Below, piece after piece: positions 44,866 to 53,830 of a stretch of DNA of 64,000 nt. The stretch's first letter is position 1; each line of letters begins with the position of its first letter. The position numbers and the translations under genes are program-made. Source of the DNA: Loktanella sp. Alg231-35. GTDB lineage: Bacteria > Pseudomonadota > Alphaproteobacteria > Rhodobacterales > Rhodobacteraceae. The DNA is taken from NCBI RefSeq assembly GCF_900143545.1, contig NZ_FREV01000004.1:124001-188000 (forward strand). The letters are read 5' to 3'. Under the pieces are notes generated by a model, which was not told where the DNA came from, did not search any database, and worked only from the letters and a program-made list of their open reading frames with translations.

Positions 44866-44906
44866 TTAATATACGATCAGCGCTCTTAAAGGACAAGGAC
44901 CCAATC

Positions 44907-45998
44907 ATGATTCGCTACATCGCCCCCTTCGCGCTGCTTCCCTTGACGGCTAATGCAGAGGCCCCGAAGGTTATCACAGATATTGCCCCGATCCACAGCC
45001 TGACCGCGCAAGTGATGGGTGATTTGGGCACGCCGGATCTGCTGCTGCCCCCCGGCGCTGACCCGCATGACTTTGCGTTGCGGCCCAGCGATGCGGACCG
45101 TTTGGGTAATGCGGCACTCGTGATCTGGGTCGGGCATGGGCTAACGCCGTGGCTGGAAGAGCCGCTGGAGATCCTTGCACCTTCCGCCATACAGCTAGAG
45201 CTGTTGGAAACAGACGGTTGGGAGACCCTTGAAATCCGTGACTTGAAAGAGATCGGCGCCAATGACGATCACGAGCATGACGAAGACGGGCATGACGATC
45301 ACGACCATGACGATCACGATCATGACGAAGACGAGCATGACGATCACGAACATGACGAAGATGGGCATGACGAAGATGGGCACGAAGAAGAGCATGAAGA
45401 ACATGGACACGACGACGACCATGACGCGCATGACGAAGACGATGATCACGACGCGCATGGACATGACGCACATGACCACGGTGATTTCGACCCACATGCT
45501 TGGGGCGACCCTGAAATTGCACAGGTTTGGCTGGGCCATATCGCAACAGCTCTTTCCGAGGCTGACCCTGACAACGCTGCAACCTATCAGGCCAACGCTG
45601 AAGCCGCACAAGCCAGCATTGCCACACTTGATGCCACGCTGACCGCACGTCTGGCACCGCTTGCAGGGCAAAACTACATCCTGCCACATGACGGCTATCA
45701 GTATTTTGAAGCACGTTATGGCCTAACAGCCGTCGGTGCATTGGCCGATGTCGATGGGCGCACGCCGGGTCCCGCACAGGTCTCTGCCTTACGCGATCAA
45801 ATGGCAGCCGAAGGGATCATTTGTGTTTTCAGTGATCGTGCAATCGGTGATCGTTGGGCCGCCATCCTCACAGAAGGGAACGACGCAAACACCGCCACAC
45901 TTGATGCGATTGGTGTTGGATTGACAGCAGGTCCTGCGCTTTACACGGATCTGATGGAACGTCTTGGTGGGTCGTTTGAGGACTGCCTGACAAAGTGA
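44907..45998 (+). CDS. znuA: Zinc ABC transporter substrate-binding protein
   Basis: A 363-residue periplasmic protein starting MIRYIAPFALLPLTANAEAP with a short signal peptide. Zinc ligands appear in PPGADPHDFALRPSD and HDGYQYFEARYGL. Residues 120-191 form an exceptional acidic/histidine-rich loop, 22 His in 72 residues, between the two lobes; such loops buffer zinc. AAGGAC lies upstream of the ATG. It is divergent from zur under a Zur box. Confidence 0.94.
   Translation: MIRYIAPFALLPLTANAEAPKVITDIAPIHSLTAQVMGDLGTPDLLLPPGADPHDFALRPSDADRLGNAALVIWVGHGLTPWLEEPLEILAPSAIQLELLETDGWETLEIRDLKEIGANDDHEHDEDGHDDHDHDDHDHDEDEHDDHEHDEDGHDEDGHEEEHEEHGHDDDHDAHDEDDDHDAHGHDAHDHGDFDPHAWGDPEIAQVWLGHIATALSEADPDNAATYQANAEAAQASIATLDATLTARLAPLAGQNYILPHDGYQYFEARYGLTAVGALADVDGRTPGPAQVSALRDQMAAEGIICVFSDRAIGDRWAAILTEGNDANTATLDAIGVGLTAGPALYTDLMERLGGSFEDCLTK
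45264..45479 (+). repeat. Histidine/aspartate codon repeat inside znuA
   Basis: A degenerate repeat of CAT-GAC-GAA/GAT-GAC-type units, 216 bases, encodes the metal-binding loop. Units vary in order, which suggests slippage-driven change. It is in frame and unbroken. Confidence 0.85.
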
Positions 45999-47558
45999 TC
46001 AGAAATCGGTGGGCGCACCGCCCTCGGCCTTGCGCCGGTCAACAAAGGCGGTGAGCTCTTCCTTGATCGCAATGTCCATTGGCGGTTCTTCAAACTGGGC
46101 GATAATATCCTTGAACGTGCGATGCGCGCGTTCAGCCGTCCAGATGCCGCCTGCAACCTCCCAGGCTTCGAAGTTGCGCCAGTCCGACACGAAGGGCTGG
46201 TAAAACGCATCTTCATAGCGGTCTTGCGTGTGTTGTATCCCAAAGAAATGGCCATTGGGGCCGACTTCCTTGATCGCATCAATGGCGATGTCATCGGGGC
46301 CGGTGCCAATGACCTCTGGCTCCAAATAGCGCTGGATCATTTGCAGCACTTCGCAATCCATCACAAATTTCTCAGGGCTGGCGATCAGACCACCCTCTAG
46401 CCACCCGGCGGCGTGATAAACGACGTTGGTGCCCGACTGGACGGACGCCCAAAGCGAATTTGACGTTTCCCACATGGCCTGCCCATCCGGGACATTGGCA
46501 GCACAGACACCCGACGACCGCATCGGCAAGCCATAAAACCGCGCCATCTGGCCCGTCATCTGGGTCGCGCGCATGTATTCGGGCGTCCCAAATGCCGGTG
46601 CGCCGGATTTCATATCGACGTTGCTGGTGAATGTGCCAATCACGCAAGCCGCACCGGGGCGGACGTATTGGAACAGGGCAATCGCACTGATCGCCTCGGC
46701 AATCGACAGGGTCACAGCACCCGACATCGTCACAGGTGCCATTGCCCCCGCAAGGGTGAATGGTGTGACCACCACAGCCTGCCCCCGCCGCACACAGCGC
46801 AAACAGCCATCAATCATCGGCACATCGTGCTTGAGCGGCGAAGTGGAGTTGATGTTGGTATACATATGCGGTTTCGCGGCGAACTCTTCCTCTGTCAGAC
46901 CACCTGCGATCTTGACCATCTCCATCACATCTTCGACCCGCTCTTTTCCCAGTGAATAGGCGTGAGCGACTTTGTCGGTCAGGATCATCTTGTCATAGAC
47001 GACATCAAGGTGACGGACCGAGGCGTGCACATCGACAGGTTCCACCGGATAGCCGCCCGCAAAATGGATACAGTTGAAATACTGAGTGAGCCGCAACAGG
47101 TTAGCGCATTGATTGCGATTGCCAGAGACTTTCTTGCCGATCTCAAGATCAAAGTAGTTGGGCGGCGAAGACACGTTCCCGAAAAGAATGTGCTTGCCAC
47201 CAATGGTAATTTTCCGGTCCGGATTACGTGGTGTGATGTCGAATTGCGCCGGCGCATGGGCCAGCATTTCCATCACCCAATCGCGCCCCATGCGCACATT
47301 CGTGCCATTGACGGTACAGCCTGCCTCTTTGAACAGCGCCAGCGCTTCTTCGTTGAGGAATTCAATGCCGATATCTTCCAGAATGCGCATGGCCCCATCG
47401 TGGATAGCCTGCACGCCTTCGGGGCCAAGCGGCTCGGTCGGGCGATCGGTGTTGACCGGCAAGCGCCAAGGCATCTGTTCGATCACAGCTGTGCCGCGCC
47501 GAGTGGCTGCCCCGGCCCGTCCGCCACCGCGCCGCCTTGATCTTGCTGTGTCCGACAT
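45999..47558 (-). CDS. MttB-superfamily trimethylamine/betaine methyltransferase-like protein
   Basis: A 519-residue protein starting MSDTARSRRRGGGRAGAATR, with the MttB fold (GMRI-like GAMRILEDIGIEFLNEEAL, GGYPVEP, MTSGAV-like MSGAVTLSIAEAISAI). There is no in-frame amber codon, so it is a non-pyrrolysine member like glycine betaine methyltransferases. These pass a methyl group from a quaternary amine to a corrinoid protein. No corrinoid partner gene is in the window. AAGGAG precedes the ATG. Substrate is unknown. Confidence 0.85.
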   Translation of the reverse strand: MSDTARSRRRGGGRAGAATRRGTAVIEQMPWRLPVNTDRPTEPLGPEGVQAIHDGAMRILEDIGIEFLNEEALALFKEAGCTVNGTNVRMGRDWVMEMLAHAPAQFDITPRNPDRKITIGGKHILFGNVSSPPNYFDLEIGKKVSGNRNQCANLLRLTQYFNCIHFAGGYPVEPVDVHASVRHLDVVYDKMILTDKVAHAYSLGKERVEDVMEMVKIAGGLTEEEFAAKPHMYTNINSTSPLKHDVPMIDGCLRCVRRGQAVVVTPFTLAGAMAPVTMSGAVTLSIAEAISAIALFQYVRPGAACVIGTFTSNVDMKSGAPAFGTPEYMRATQMTGQMARFYGLPMRSSGVCAANVPDGQAMWETSNSLWASVQSGTNVVYHAAGWLEGGLIASPEKFVMDCEVLQMIQRYLEPEVIGTGPDDIAIDAIKEVGPNGHFFGIQHTQDRYEDAFYQPFVSDWRNFEAWEVAGGIWTAERAHRTFKDIIAQFEEPPMDIAIKEELTAFVDRRKAEGGAPTDF

Positions 47559-47648
47559 ATTGCCCACTCCTTGGTTCCTGCAAGGCAGGATGGCAAAGGA
47601 AAGCGGCTAACGATGATGGGAAACCGACATTCGCTGTCGGATTCAGGA

Positions 47649-48347
47649 TCAGATGAGGTTTTCGGCCTGCAGCCACGCCGGAATATCGCCGATTGTAGGC
47701 AAGACCACATCAGCAAAAGGGGCCAATTCGTCATGCGCTGCAGGGCCGGTCAAAACACCGACCGTGCGCATTTGGGCCGCCTGCCCTGCATGCAGATCAT
47801 GGGTGCTGTCACCCACCATCAGACAGGCCGATGGATCAAGCCCGGTGGCGTCGCAAAACGCCAGCAACTGCCCCGGTTCAGGTTTTGCCCCATAGCCGCT
47901 GTCATATCCGGCGATGAAATCAAAATGCCCGGTGACGCCTGCACGCTCCAGATGTCGCCGCGCGGGGGCTTCGGCATCATTCGTGACGATCCCTAACTGT
48001 AAACCCGTCGCGCGCAGCGCGTCATAGTAGGCAACCAAAGGCACCACTTCGACCTGCGTCACTTCTGACGCTGTGGTATTCATCCTGGTCAGGAGCGTTT
48101 CGCGATCCAGTCCCGCGATCACCGTCATAATGCGATCCGCGACCTCGCCTGCCGTGGCCGCAATCACAATGCTGCTGGGGTCAAACCGATTGGCTTGCGT
48201 ATTGTAACCCAGCGCCGCTGCCAACCTGTCGAACAGAACCGGATCGCCGCCGGTTTCCGCCTCTAGCATGCCGCGCGCCCAGACGCCCCATGTCGCGTTG
48301 AAATCAAACAAGGTCCCGTCCTTGTCAAAAATGATGCCCTGAATCAC
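47649..48347 (-). CDS. HAD-family hydrolase (phosphoglycolate phosphatase-like)
   Basis: A 232-residue HAD protein from a GTG start that follows AACGAGG and gives the usual opening GIIFDKDGTLFDF (motif I nucleophile Asp). Motif II is LGIVTNDAEA and motif IV MVGDSTHDLHAG. It is phosphatase-like rather than a haloacid dehalogenase. A longer frame (to 48425) would overlap the dehalogenase gene head to head and is less likely. It precedes the MttB-like gene by 90 bases on the same strand, so an operon is likely. Confidence 0.84.
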   Translation of the reverse strand: MIQGIIFDKDGTLFDFNATWGVWARGMLEAETGGDPVLFDRLAAALGYNTQANRFDPSSIVIAATAGEVADRIMTVIAGLDRETLLTRMNTTASEVTQVEVVPLVAYYDALRATGLQLGIVTNDAEAPARRHLERAGVTGHFDFIAGYDSGYGAKPEPGQLLAFCDATGLDPSACLMVGDSTHDLHAGQAAQMRTVGVLTGPAAHDELAPFADVVLPTIGDIPAWLQAENLI

Positions 48348-48406
48348 GCCTGCCTCGTTGGTTGTTGCATTGACACCGGACCCTGCCCGCAAGACGGTGT
48401 CAACCG

Positions 48407-51400
48407 ATGTTAAAGCTCCGCTCATACAAGTCCCGCCCTATGCACTTGGGACCATTCCCGCTTGAGACCCTGAAACGGCAATCCAATGTCGATCCGGCCG
48501 GGTTGCCGCCCATGGAACCCGTGACCTTTCGCAGGTCCGATGAACCGCGCAGCATCGTCAATGCGATGCAGGATTATCAAGCAATGCTGGACGCAACACG
48601 CGACGGCATGGTCAAGAAAGAGATCGCCGAAATCCCCATTGATCCGCAAGAGCGGGCCGATCACCTCAAAGCCTTTGGCTATTACTGCGACGCCAGCATG
48701 GTTGGCACCTGCAAGCTGACGCCAGAGGCGTGGCTTGAGGCGCCATTGGTCAACCCCGACGTGGACAGGCTGGCGGGCAAACTGCGCACCATGCAGACCA
48801 AGACCCTTGCCGCAGGGATCGACGTGATCATGGCGGGCCTGCGCGAGAGCATGGCACTCCCACCCGTCGACTGCCGCCATCATACGGATGCGATTGTCTT
48901 TCTTTATGATCACCCGCGACCGCCAAAGACCGGCGAACTGGGGACGGATTGGATCAGCGACGCCTTGCCCCAACGCGCCTGCCTGCGCGGTATGGAAACC
49001 GCCGTGACGCTGGCAAGCTACATCCGCACCTTGGGATATGACGCAAGGGCGCATTCCATGGCGGCCTCTGACATGCATCTGGGGGCTTTGGCCGCAAGTG
49101 CAGGGTTGGTCGCAATGGAAAGCGGCCAGTTATTGAATCCGTTCACTGGCGCACGCTACGGGTTGGCTGCGGTCACCACGACGCTGGCCATGACCCCAGA
49201 CCAACCGTTGCAGCCGGGCCAGACCCCGCCCATGACATATCAGACCGGGCTGGGCACCCACGCGAAAACCGCGCGCAATCGCGATCCCTTTGCCAAGCGC
49301 AACTATGTCGATGGCCCGCACCCTTTCGAAACACTGAAACGGGTCGATGAACCTACAACTTATATTGACCGGCCCAATGTGGCGCGTGTGCCTAAACGTG
49401 CCAACCTCTTTGCCCGTGCCCTTTTTGGCGACATGGGCAAACATGTGCAGGACGCCACCAAGAACGGCAATTATGTGCGCAAGTCGGCTGCCGCTTACGC
49501 CTTCCGCCCATCACTAGGGGCCTTTGTTTTGCTGCAGGATGGCGAAGCAGCACCGGACCAAATCAGCGACACGCCCGAAAGCAATGCCGCCAACATCAAG
49601 GCCGCACTCTATTTCCTCGGCGTTGACGCCGTGGGCCTCTCGGCCTGCCCCGATTGGGCCTACTATAGCCATGACGCGGCAGGCGAACCGATTACACCTT
49701 ACCACGACAACGCCATCTCTATGATCGTCGATCAGGGGCACGAAACGATGGAGGGCGCATCGGGTGACGATTGGATCGCCTGCGCCCAATCGATGCGCGC
49801 TTATCTGCGGTTTTCGCTGCTGGGTGGAGTACTAGCCCAGCACCTGCGCAACCTTGGCTACACTGCCCGCGTGCATTCAGTCATGGACGAAGAGGTGCTG
49901 CACCCGCCGCTTTTGCTGCTGTCGGGTTTAGGTGAGGTCAGCCGTATTGGCGAAGTGATCCTGAACCCCTTCCTTGGCCCGCGTCTCAAATCAGGTGTGG
50001 TGACTACGAACATGCCGATGGTGCATGACAAGCCCATCGACTTTGGTCTGCAGAAATTCTGCGATGCCTGCAACAAATGCGCCCGCGAATGCCCGTCTGG
50101 CGCGATCACCGCTGGGCCAAAGCTGATGTTCAACGGTTACGAGATCTGGAAATCCGACAGTCAGAAATGCACGACATACCGCGTCAGTCAGAAAAACGGG
50201 GCGATGTGCGGGCGCTGCATGAAAACCTGCCCGTGGAACCTTGAAGGCTTGTTCGCCGAAGCGCCCTTTCGCAAGCTCGCCATGTCTGTGCCCCAAGCGG
50301 CTAAGAGCCTTGCCGCATTGGACGACAGGTTAAGCAAAGGATCGATCAACCCGGTCAAGAAATGGTGGTGGGATCTGGAGATGGAGGATGATGGCGCCTA
50401 TCGCCCCTCTCGCCATGAAGTAAACGCACGTGACCTGCAAAGGGACCTTGACCTGCGCTATGAGGATCAGACACTCGCCGTCTATCCCGCGCCACTTGCT
50501 CCGCCGCCCTATCCATGGCCCGCGCCCATGGACCGCGAAGCCGGGATTGCCGCCTATGAGGCGATGATCCCTGCTGCCGAACACCGCACGCGGCGGGCAC
50601 AAGGAAAACCGGCAGAGCATGAATACGCGGCTGATCAAGGCGATGCTCCTGTCATCCCCGTTGTCATCAGCAAAATCGAAAACATGACCGATGCCGTGAC
50701 CAAATACGAATTCGCCCTGCCCGATGGCCGCGACCTGCCCCCGGCCACAGCAGGCGGACACATCGATGTCGTCGTCGCCCCAGAGTTTTTCCGCCAATAT
50801 TCGCTGAGCGGCGATCCGGCGGACCGCAGCAGGTACCAAATCGCCGTATTGCGCGAAGATACCGGGCGGGGCGGGTCCAAGTTGATGCACCGTATCTTCA
50901 CCGAAGGGCGACGGGTTTTCATCTCACCACCCATCAATCACTTCCCACTGGTCGAAGACGCCAGCACGTCGCTGTTGTTTGGTGGTGGGATCGGGATCAC
51001 CCCGATGATTGCGATGGCCCACCGGCTACATGCGATTGGCGCGGATTTTGCGTTGCACTACAGTATGCGTCAGCGCAGTGATGCAGGGTTTCTGGATGAT
51101 CTGGGAAAGGTGGCATGGGCAGACAAGGTCCACCTGCATATCTCGACCGAAGGCACCCGCGCTGATCTTGCGAACCTCACCCGCTATAAACCGCGCGCGC
51201 ATATCTACACCTGCGGGCCGGACATTTATATGGCGGCTGTGATGGACGCGGCAGAGGCCAACGGCTTTCCCGAAGACGCACGGCATCTTGAATATTTTGC
51301 AGTGCCTGAGCAGCCAGAGTACGAAAACCACCCTTTCACGCTTGCGCTAAAGAATGGTCGCGAGATCGCCGTGTCTAAGGACGAATCCGCTGCTGACGCA

Positions 51401-51592
51401 TTGATCGCCGCGGGGGTGCATGTGGATGTGAAATGCGCTGACGGGTTATGTGGTGTCTGCAAATGCGGGGTTCTGGCAGGGGACGTCGAACACCGCGATT
51501 TCGTGCTTTCGAAGGCGCAACGCGAAGGACAGATGATCCTGTGCCAGAGCCGCGCAAAAGATGCTGACGGCACGGTTAAGATTGATCTTTAG
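48407..51592 (+). CDS. rdhA: Self-sufficient reductive dehalogenase fused to an FMN/[2Fe-2S] oxidoreductase
   Basis: A 1061-residue soluble fusion. Residues about 90-300 resemble a degenerate copy of the cobalamin-binding domain; about 380-545 are the active copy with CPDWAYY (Tyr419/420). Two [4Fe-4S] motifs follow: Cys552, 555, 558, 562 and Cys588, 601, 604, 608. From about 660 there is a phthalate dioxygenase reductase-like module with RQYSL (796-800), GGGIGITPM (about 858) and a plant-type [2Fe-2S] site (Cys1010, 1015, 1018, 1046). There is no Tat signal, as in the catabolic NpRdhA and BhbA enzymes, which remove halogen from aromatics using NAD(P)H. Start could also be Met at 48440. Confidence 0.9.
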   Translation: MLKLRSYKSRPMHLGPFPLETLKRQSNVDPAGLPPMEPVTFRRSDEPRSIVNAMQDYQAMLDATRDGMVKKEIAEIPIDPQERADHLKAFGYYCDASMVGTCKLTPEAWLEAPLVNPDVDRLAGKLRTMQTKTLAAGIDVIMAGLRESMALPPVDCRHHTDAIVFLYDHPRPPKTGELGTDWISDALPQRACLRGMETAVTLASYIRTLGYDARAHSMAASDMHLGALAASAGLVAMESGQLLNPFTGARYGLAAVTTTLAMTPDQPLQPGQTPPMTYQTGLGTHAKTARNRDPFAKRNYVDGPHPFETLKRVDEPTTYIDRPNVARVPKRANLFARALFGDMGKHVQDATKNGNYVRKSAAAYAFRPSLGAFVLLQDGEAAPDQISDTPESNAANIKAALYFLGVDAVGLSACPDWAYYSHDAAGEPITPYHDNAISMIVDQGHETMEGASGDDWIACAQSMRAYLRFSLLGGVLAQHLRNLGYTARVHSVMDEEVLHPPLLLLSGLGEVSRIGEVILNPFLGPRLKSGVVTTNMPMVHDKPIDFGLQKFCDACNKCARECPSGAITAGPKLMFNGYEIWKSDSQKCTTYRVSQKNGAMCGRCMKTCPWNLEGLFAEAPFRKLAMSVPQAAKSLAALDDRLSKGSINPVKKWWWDLEMEDDGAYRPSRHEVNARDLQRDLDLRYEDQTLAVYPAPLAPPPYPWPAPMDREAGIAAYEAMIPAAEHRTRRAQGKPAEHEYAADQGDAPVIPVVISKIENMTDAVTKYEFALPDGRDLPPATAGGHIDVVVAPEFFRQYSLSGDPADRSRYQIAVLREDTGRGGSKLMHRIFTEGRRVFISPPINHFPLVEDASTSLLFGGGIGITPMIAMAHRLHAIGADFALHYSMRQRSDAGFLDDLGKVAWADKVHLHISTEGTRADLANLTRYKPRAHIYTCGPDIYMAAVMDAAEANGFPEDARHLEYFAVPEQPEYENHPFTLALKNGREIAVSKDESAADALIAAGVHVDVKCADGLCGVCKCGVLAGDVEHRDFVLSKAQREGQMILCQSRAKDADGTVKIDL

Positions 51593-51867
51593 GTCCAATG
51601 CACAGATTCGGCCCCCGGCAACGCATAGCGGGCGCGCAACGGTTGGTCATAACCCAGATCGATACTATCACAGAAAGCTATGACCCAAGCATCATCCATT
51701 GTGATGAAGTCCAACACCGCCGCCTGAAACGCAGGGTCAGTGGCCCGATCGCGCATGTCATCAACCGACCCGCCGCTTGCCCCTAGAAAGACAGGGCAAA
51801 GCTCTTCGTTGGTGGCCAGCCAGGCCAGCCCCTTGAGCGCAATCAGCTCGGCCTGTTCAGCAGTCAT
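51589..51867 (-). CDS. DUF3572 family protein
   Basis: A 92-residue helical protein starting MTAEQAELIALKGLAWLATN, fitting DUF3572, a short alphaproteobacterial family of unknown function. AAGGAAG precedes the ATG. It converges on the dehalogenase gene with a four-base overlap. In other genomes the family often lies beside response-regulator genes, as here with the cyclase at 51965. Confidence 0.82.
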   Translation of the reverse strand: MTAEQAELIALKGLAWLATNEELCPVFLGASGGSVDDMRDRATDPAFQAAVLDFITMDDAWVIAFCDSIDLGYDQPLRARYALPGAESVHWT

Positions 51868-51964
51868 TGATCTTCCTTACACAACGGGAAACGTTTTCTT
51901 AACCAAACATGACGACATTATGCAGCACCGGAACGGGCCAGAAGGCCCAATGTAGGAGCAAGCC

Positions 51965-53350
51965 ATGTCTGGGCGTATATTGATCATCGACGCTTCCGCG
52001 ACAAACAGAATTGTGCTGAAGGTGAAAATGATGGCATCCCATTTCGCCGTTGATGCTTGTGCCACGGCAAAAGACGCGACTGCGTTGATCAGCCATGCAG
52101 CACCTGATTTGATCCTGATCAACCTCGCTGATCCTTCCGAGGACCGGCACGAATTCTGCAGGCAGTTACGCAACTCCCCTGCAACCGGAACCATTGCCAT
52201 TATTGCCGTCGGCGGGGCCGACACTGCTGCAGCCCGGTTTGCTGCACTTGATGCTGGTGCTGACGATGTCTTGCCCTTCCCCACCAACGACACACTTTTA
52301 CTGGCGCGTATCCGCAGCCTTTTGCGGGTCCGCACCGCAAGAGAGGAATTTGTCCTGCGCGAAAGCACCAGCCGCGCTCTTGGTTTTGATGAAACACCGA
52401 CACCCTTTGGCCCCGCCGGGCGCGTCGCCCTTTTGACAGATGACCCCAGCCCCGATTTGCTGCTTTATCAAAAGCTAAAACGGGGCGTGCGGGTCGATAT
52501 CCACCAACACAACACGGCATCCGTCCTTAAGGATGCCACTGTCGAACCTGTGCCCGATCTTTTTGTGATTGATGCCAGCAATCCAGCGCAAAGCACGCTT
52601 TTTGGGCTTGTGTCCGATCTGCGGGCGCGGGTTGAAACACGGTGGGCCGCACAGTTGATTGTCGTGCCCAAGGGCGCGCCGGACATGGCAGCAATGTTCC
52701 TTGATCTGGGTGCTGATGATGTGGTGTCCGCCGATTGCTGCGAAGGCGAGCTGAAGCTGCGTGCCCGCGCATTGATCGAGCGCAAGTTAGAGCAGGACAA
52801 GCTGCGCGACACAGTGCGCAGTGGGCTAAAAGCCGCAATCACAGATCCGCTCACTGGTCTTTACAACAGGCGCTATGCTGAACCGCATCTGGCACATCTG
52901 GCCGAACAGGCCGTCGCCACCGGACAACCCTTTGCCGTGATGATGATCGATATCGATCATTTCAAGTCGGTCAATGACACCTATGGGCATTCTGCAGGGG
53001 ATGGGGTGCTGCGCCAACTATCGGCCATGCTGCAGGCTGGCCTGCGCACGGTTGATCTGGTCGCCCGCATGGGCGGCGAAGAATTCCTGATCGCCATGCC
53101 GGCTACGACCAGAAATCAGGCACGACTTGCCGCCGACAGGCTGCGCCATCTGATTGATGGGGCAGTTCTGGCGCAGGCCGATGACGGCGCGCCAATTTCA
53201 GTGACCATCTCTGTTGGTGTTGCGGTCAGCACGCCCTGCGCTACAGACAACCCAGCCATTGGCAAGATTTGCACCCGCGCCGATCAGGCGCTCTACAAGG
53301 CGAAGTCAAGCGGCCGCAATCAGGTCGCCATGAGCAAATCAGCCGCCTGA
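51965..53350 (+). CDS. PleD-like diguanylate cyclase with degenerate receiver
   Basis: A 461-residue protein: receiver-like domain 1 (1-125), receiver-like domain 2 (about 150-280) and GGDEF (about 295-455). The cyclase site GGEEF (about 370) is intact and has an RTVD inhibitory site five residues before it, so it should make c-di-GMP with product inhibition. In domain 1 the phosphoacceptor is Asn53, the acidic pocket is Asp9-Ala10, and the Lys position is Phe105, so it cannot be phosphorylated in the usual way. TAGGAG precedes the ATG. Confidence 0.88.
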   Translation: MSGRILIIDASATNRIVLKVKMMASHFAVDACATAKDATALISHAAPDLILINLADPSEDRHEFCRQLRNSPATGTIAIIAVGGADTAAARFAALDAGADDVLPFPTNDTLLLARIRSLLRVRTAREEFVLRESTSRALGFDETPTPFGPAGRVALLTDDPSPDLLLYQKLKRGVRVDIHQHNTASVLKDATVEPVPDLFVIDASNPAQSTLFGLVSDLRARVETRWAAQLIVVPKGAPDMAAMFLDLGADDVVSADCCEGELKLRARALIERKLEQDKLRDTVRSGLKAAITDPLTGLYNRRYAEPHLAHLAEQAVATGQPFAVMMIDIDHFKSVNDTYGHSAGDGVLRQLSAMLQAGLRTVDLVARMGGEEFLIAMPATTRNQARLAADRLRHLIDGAVLAQADDGAPISVTISVGVAVSTPCATDNPAIGKICTRADQALYKAKSSGRNQVAMSKSAA

Positions 53351-53830
53351 GCGCCGCTCTCGAAACGGGCGCGGGCGCGACAGTTCTTCGCTAAGCTGGG
53401 CGGCAAACGCCTGACGGCGTTCAGGTGTCATATCCGATACCAGTGCCAGAAATGCGGCTTGCGCTTGCATTTGTACGCCATCCATCTTTTGCGATTGTTC
53501 CTCCAACTGCGTCTGCAAGGCTGCGGGATCAAACGGTTCGGCCTGCAAGGCGGCAACCAACCCGCCAATACGTTCGCGCGGGTTCAAATCGCGCAGCGCA
53601 CGGCTTTCGCGTAGGTTTCGGCTAAGTGTGCGGCGCTCTTCGCGGTTCAGGGCACGGGTCATCGGCCCGACCCCAAGATCAAAGTTGCGTGGCCCATCAG
53701 GCCCGGCCCGGCCCGAGGCGACAGATCCCACGACAATACCAGCAACGGCCAGATTTAGCGCGAGCGACAGAACCAGCACGATTTTCCAGATCCGGCGCGG
53801 CTTGGCCGGCAAAGACGGGTTTTCAGCCAT
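53339..53830 (-). CDS. Periplasmic Spy/CpxP-like (heavy-metal sensor) protein
   Basis: A 163-residue protein with one N-terminal membrane helix (about 16-38) and a helical periplasmic part with the SpY/CpxP-type pattern LNREERRTLSRNLRESR and MTPERRQAFAAQL. Such proteins are chaperones or metal sensors of the envelope. It overlaps the upstream membrane protein gene and belongs to the sigma-factor cluster; its 3' end overlaps the convergent cyclase gene. Confidence 0.82.
   Translation of the reverse strand: MAENPSLPAKPRRIWKIVLVLSLALNLAVAGIVVGSVASGRAGPDGPRNFDLGVGPMTRALNREERRTLSRNLRESRALRDLNPRERIGGLVAALQAEPFDPAALQTQLEEQSQKMDGVQMQAQAAFLALVSDMTPERRQAFAAQLSEELSRPRPFRERRSGG

Noticed and set aside
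45264-45479. CRISPR-like repeats
   Set aside because: Units are degenerate, contiguous, without spacers, and in frame inside znuA.
45195-45689. Minus-strand frame with valine/methionine-rich repeats
   Set aside because: It is the mirror of the His/Asp codon repeat in znuA.
45999-47558. Pyrrolysine-containing trimethylamine methyltransferase
   Set aside because: The full frame has no internal amber codon and is of normal length, so it is a non-pyrrolysine member.
48348-48406. Cobalamin riboswitch upstream of the dehalogenase
   Set aside because: The gap is under 100 bases and shows no B12-box-like sequence.
47649-48425. Longer HAD start at 48425
   Set aside because: It would overlap the dehalogenase start head to head and adds 26 residues absent from the family; the GTG at 48347 has a better ribosome site.
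48407-51592. Epoxyqueuosine reductase QueG
   Set aside because: QueG shares the B12 and Fe-S parts but is about 350 residues and lacks the flavin and [2Fe-2S] modules.
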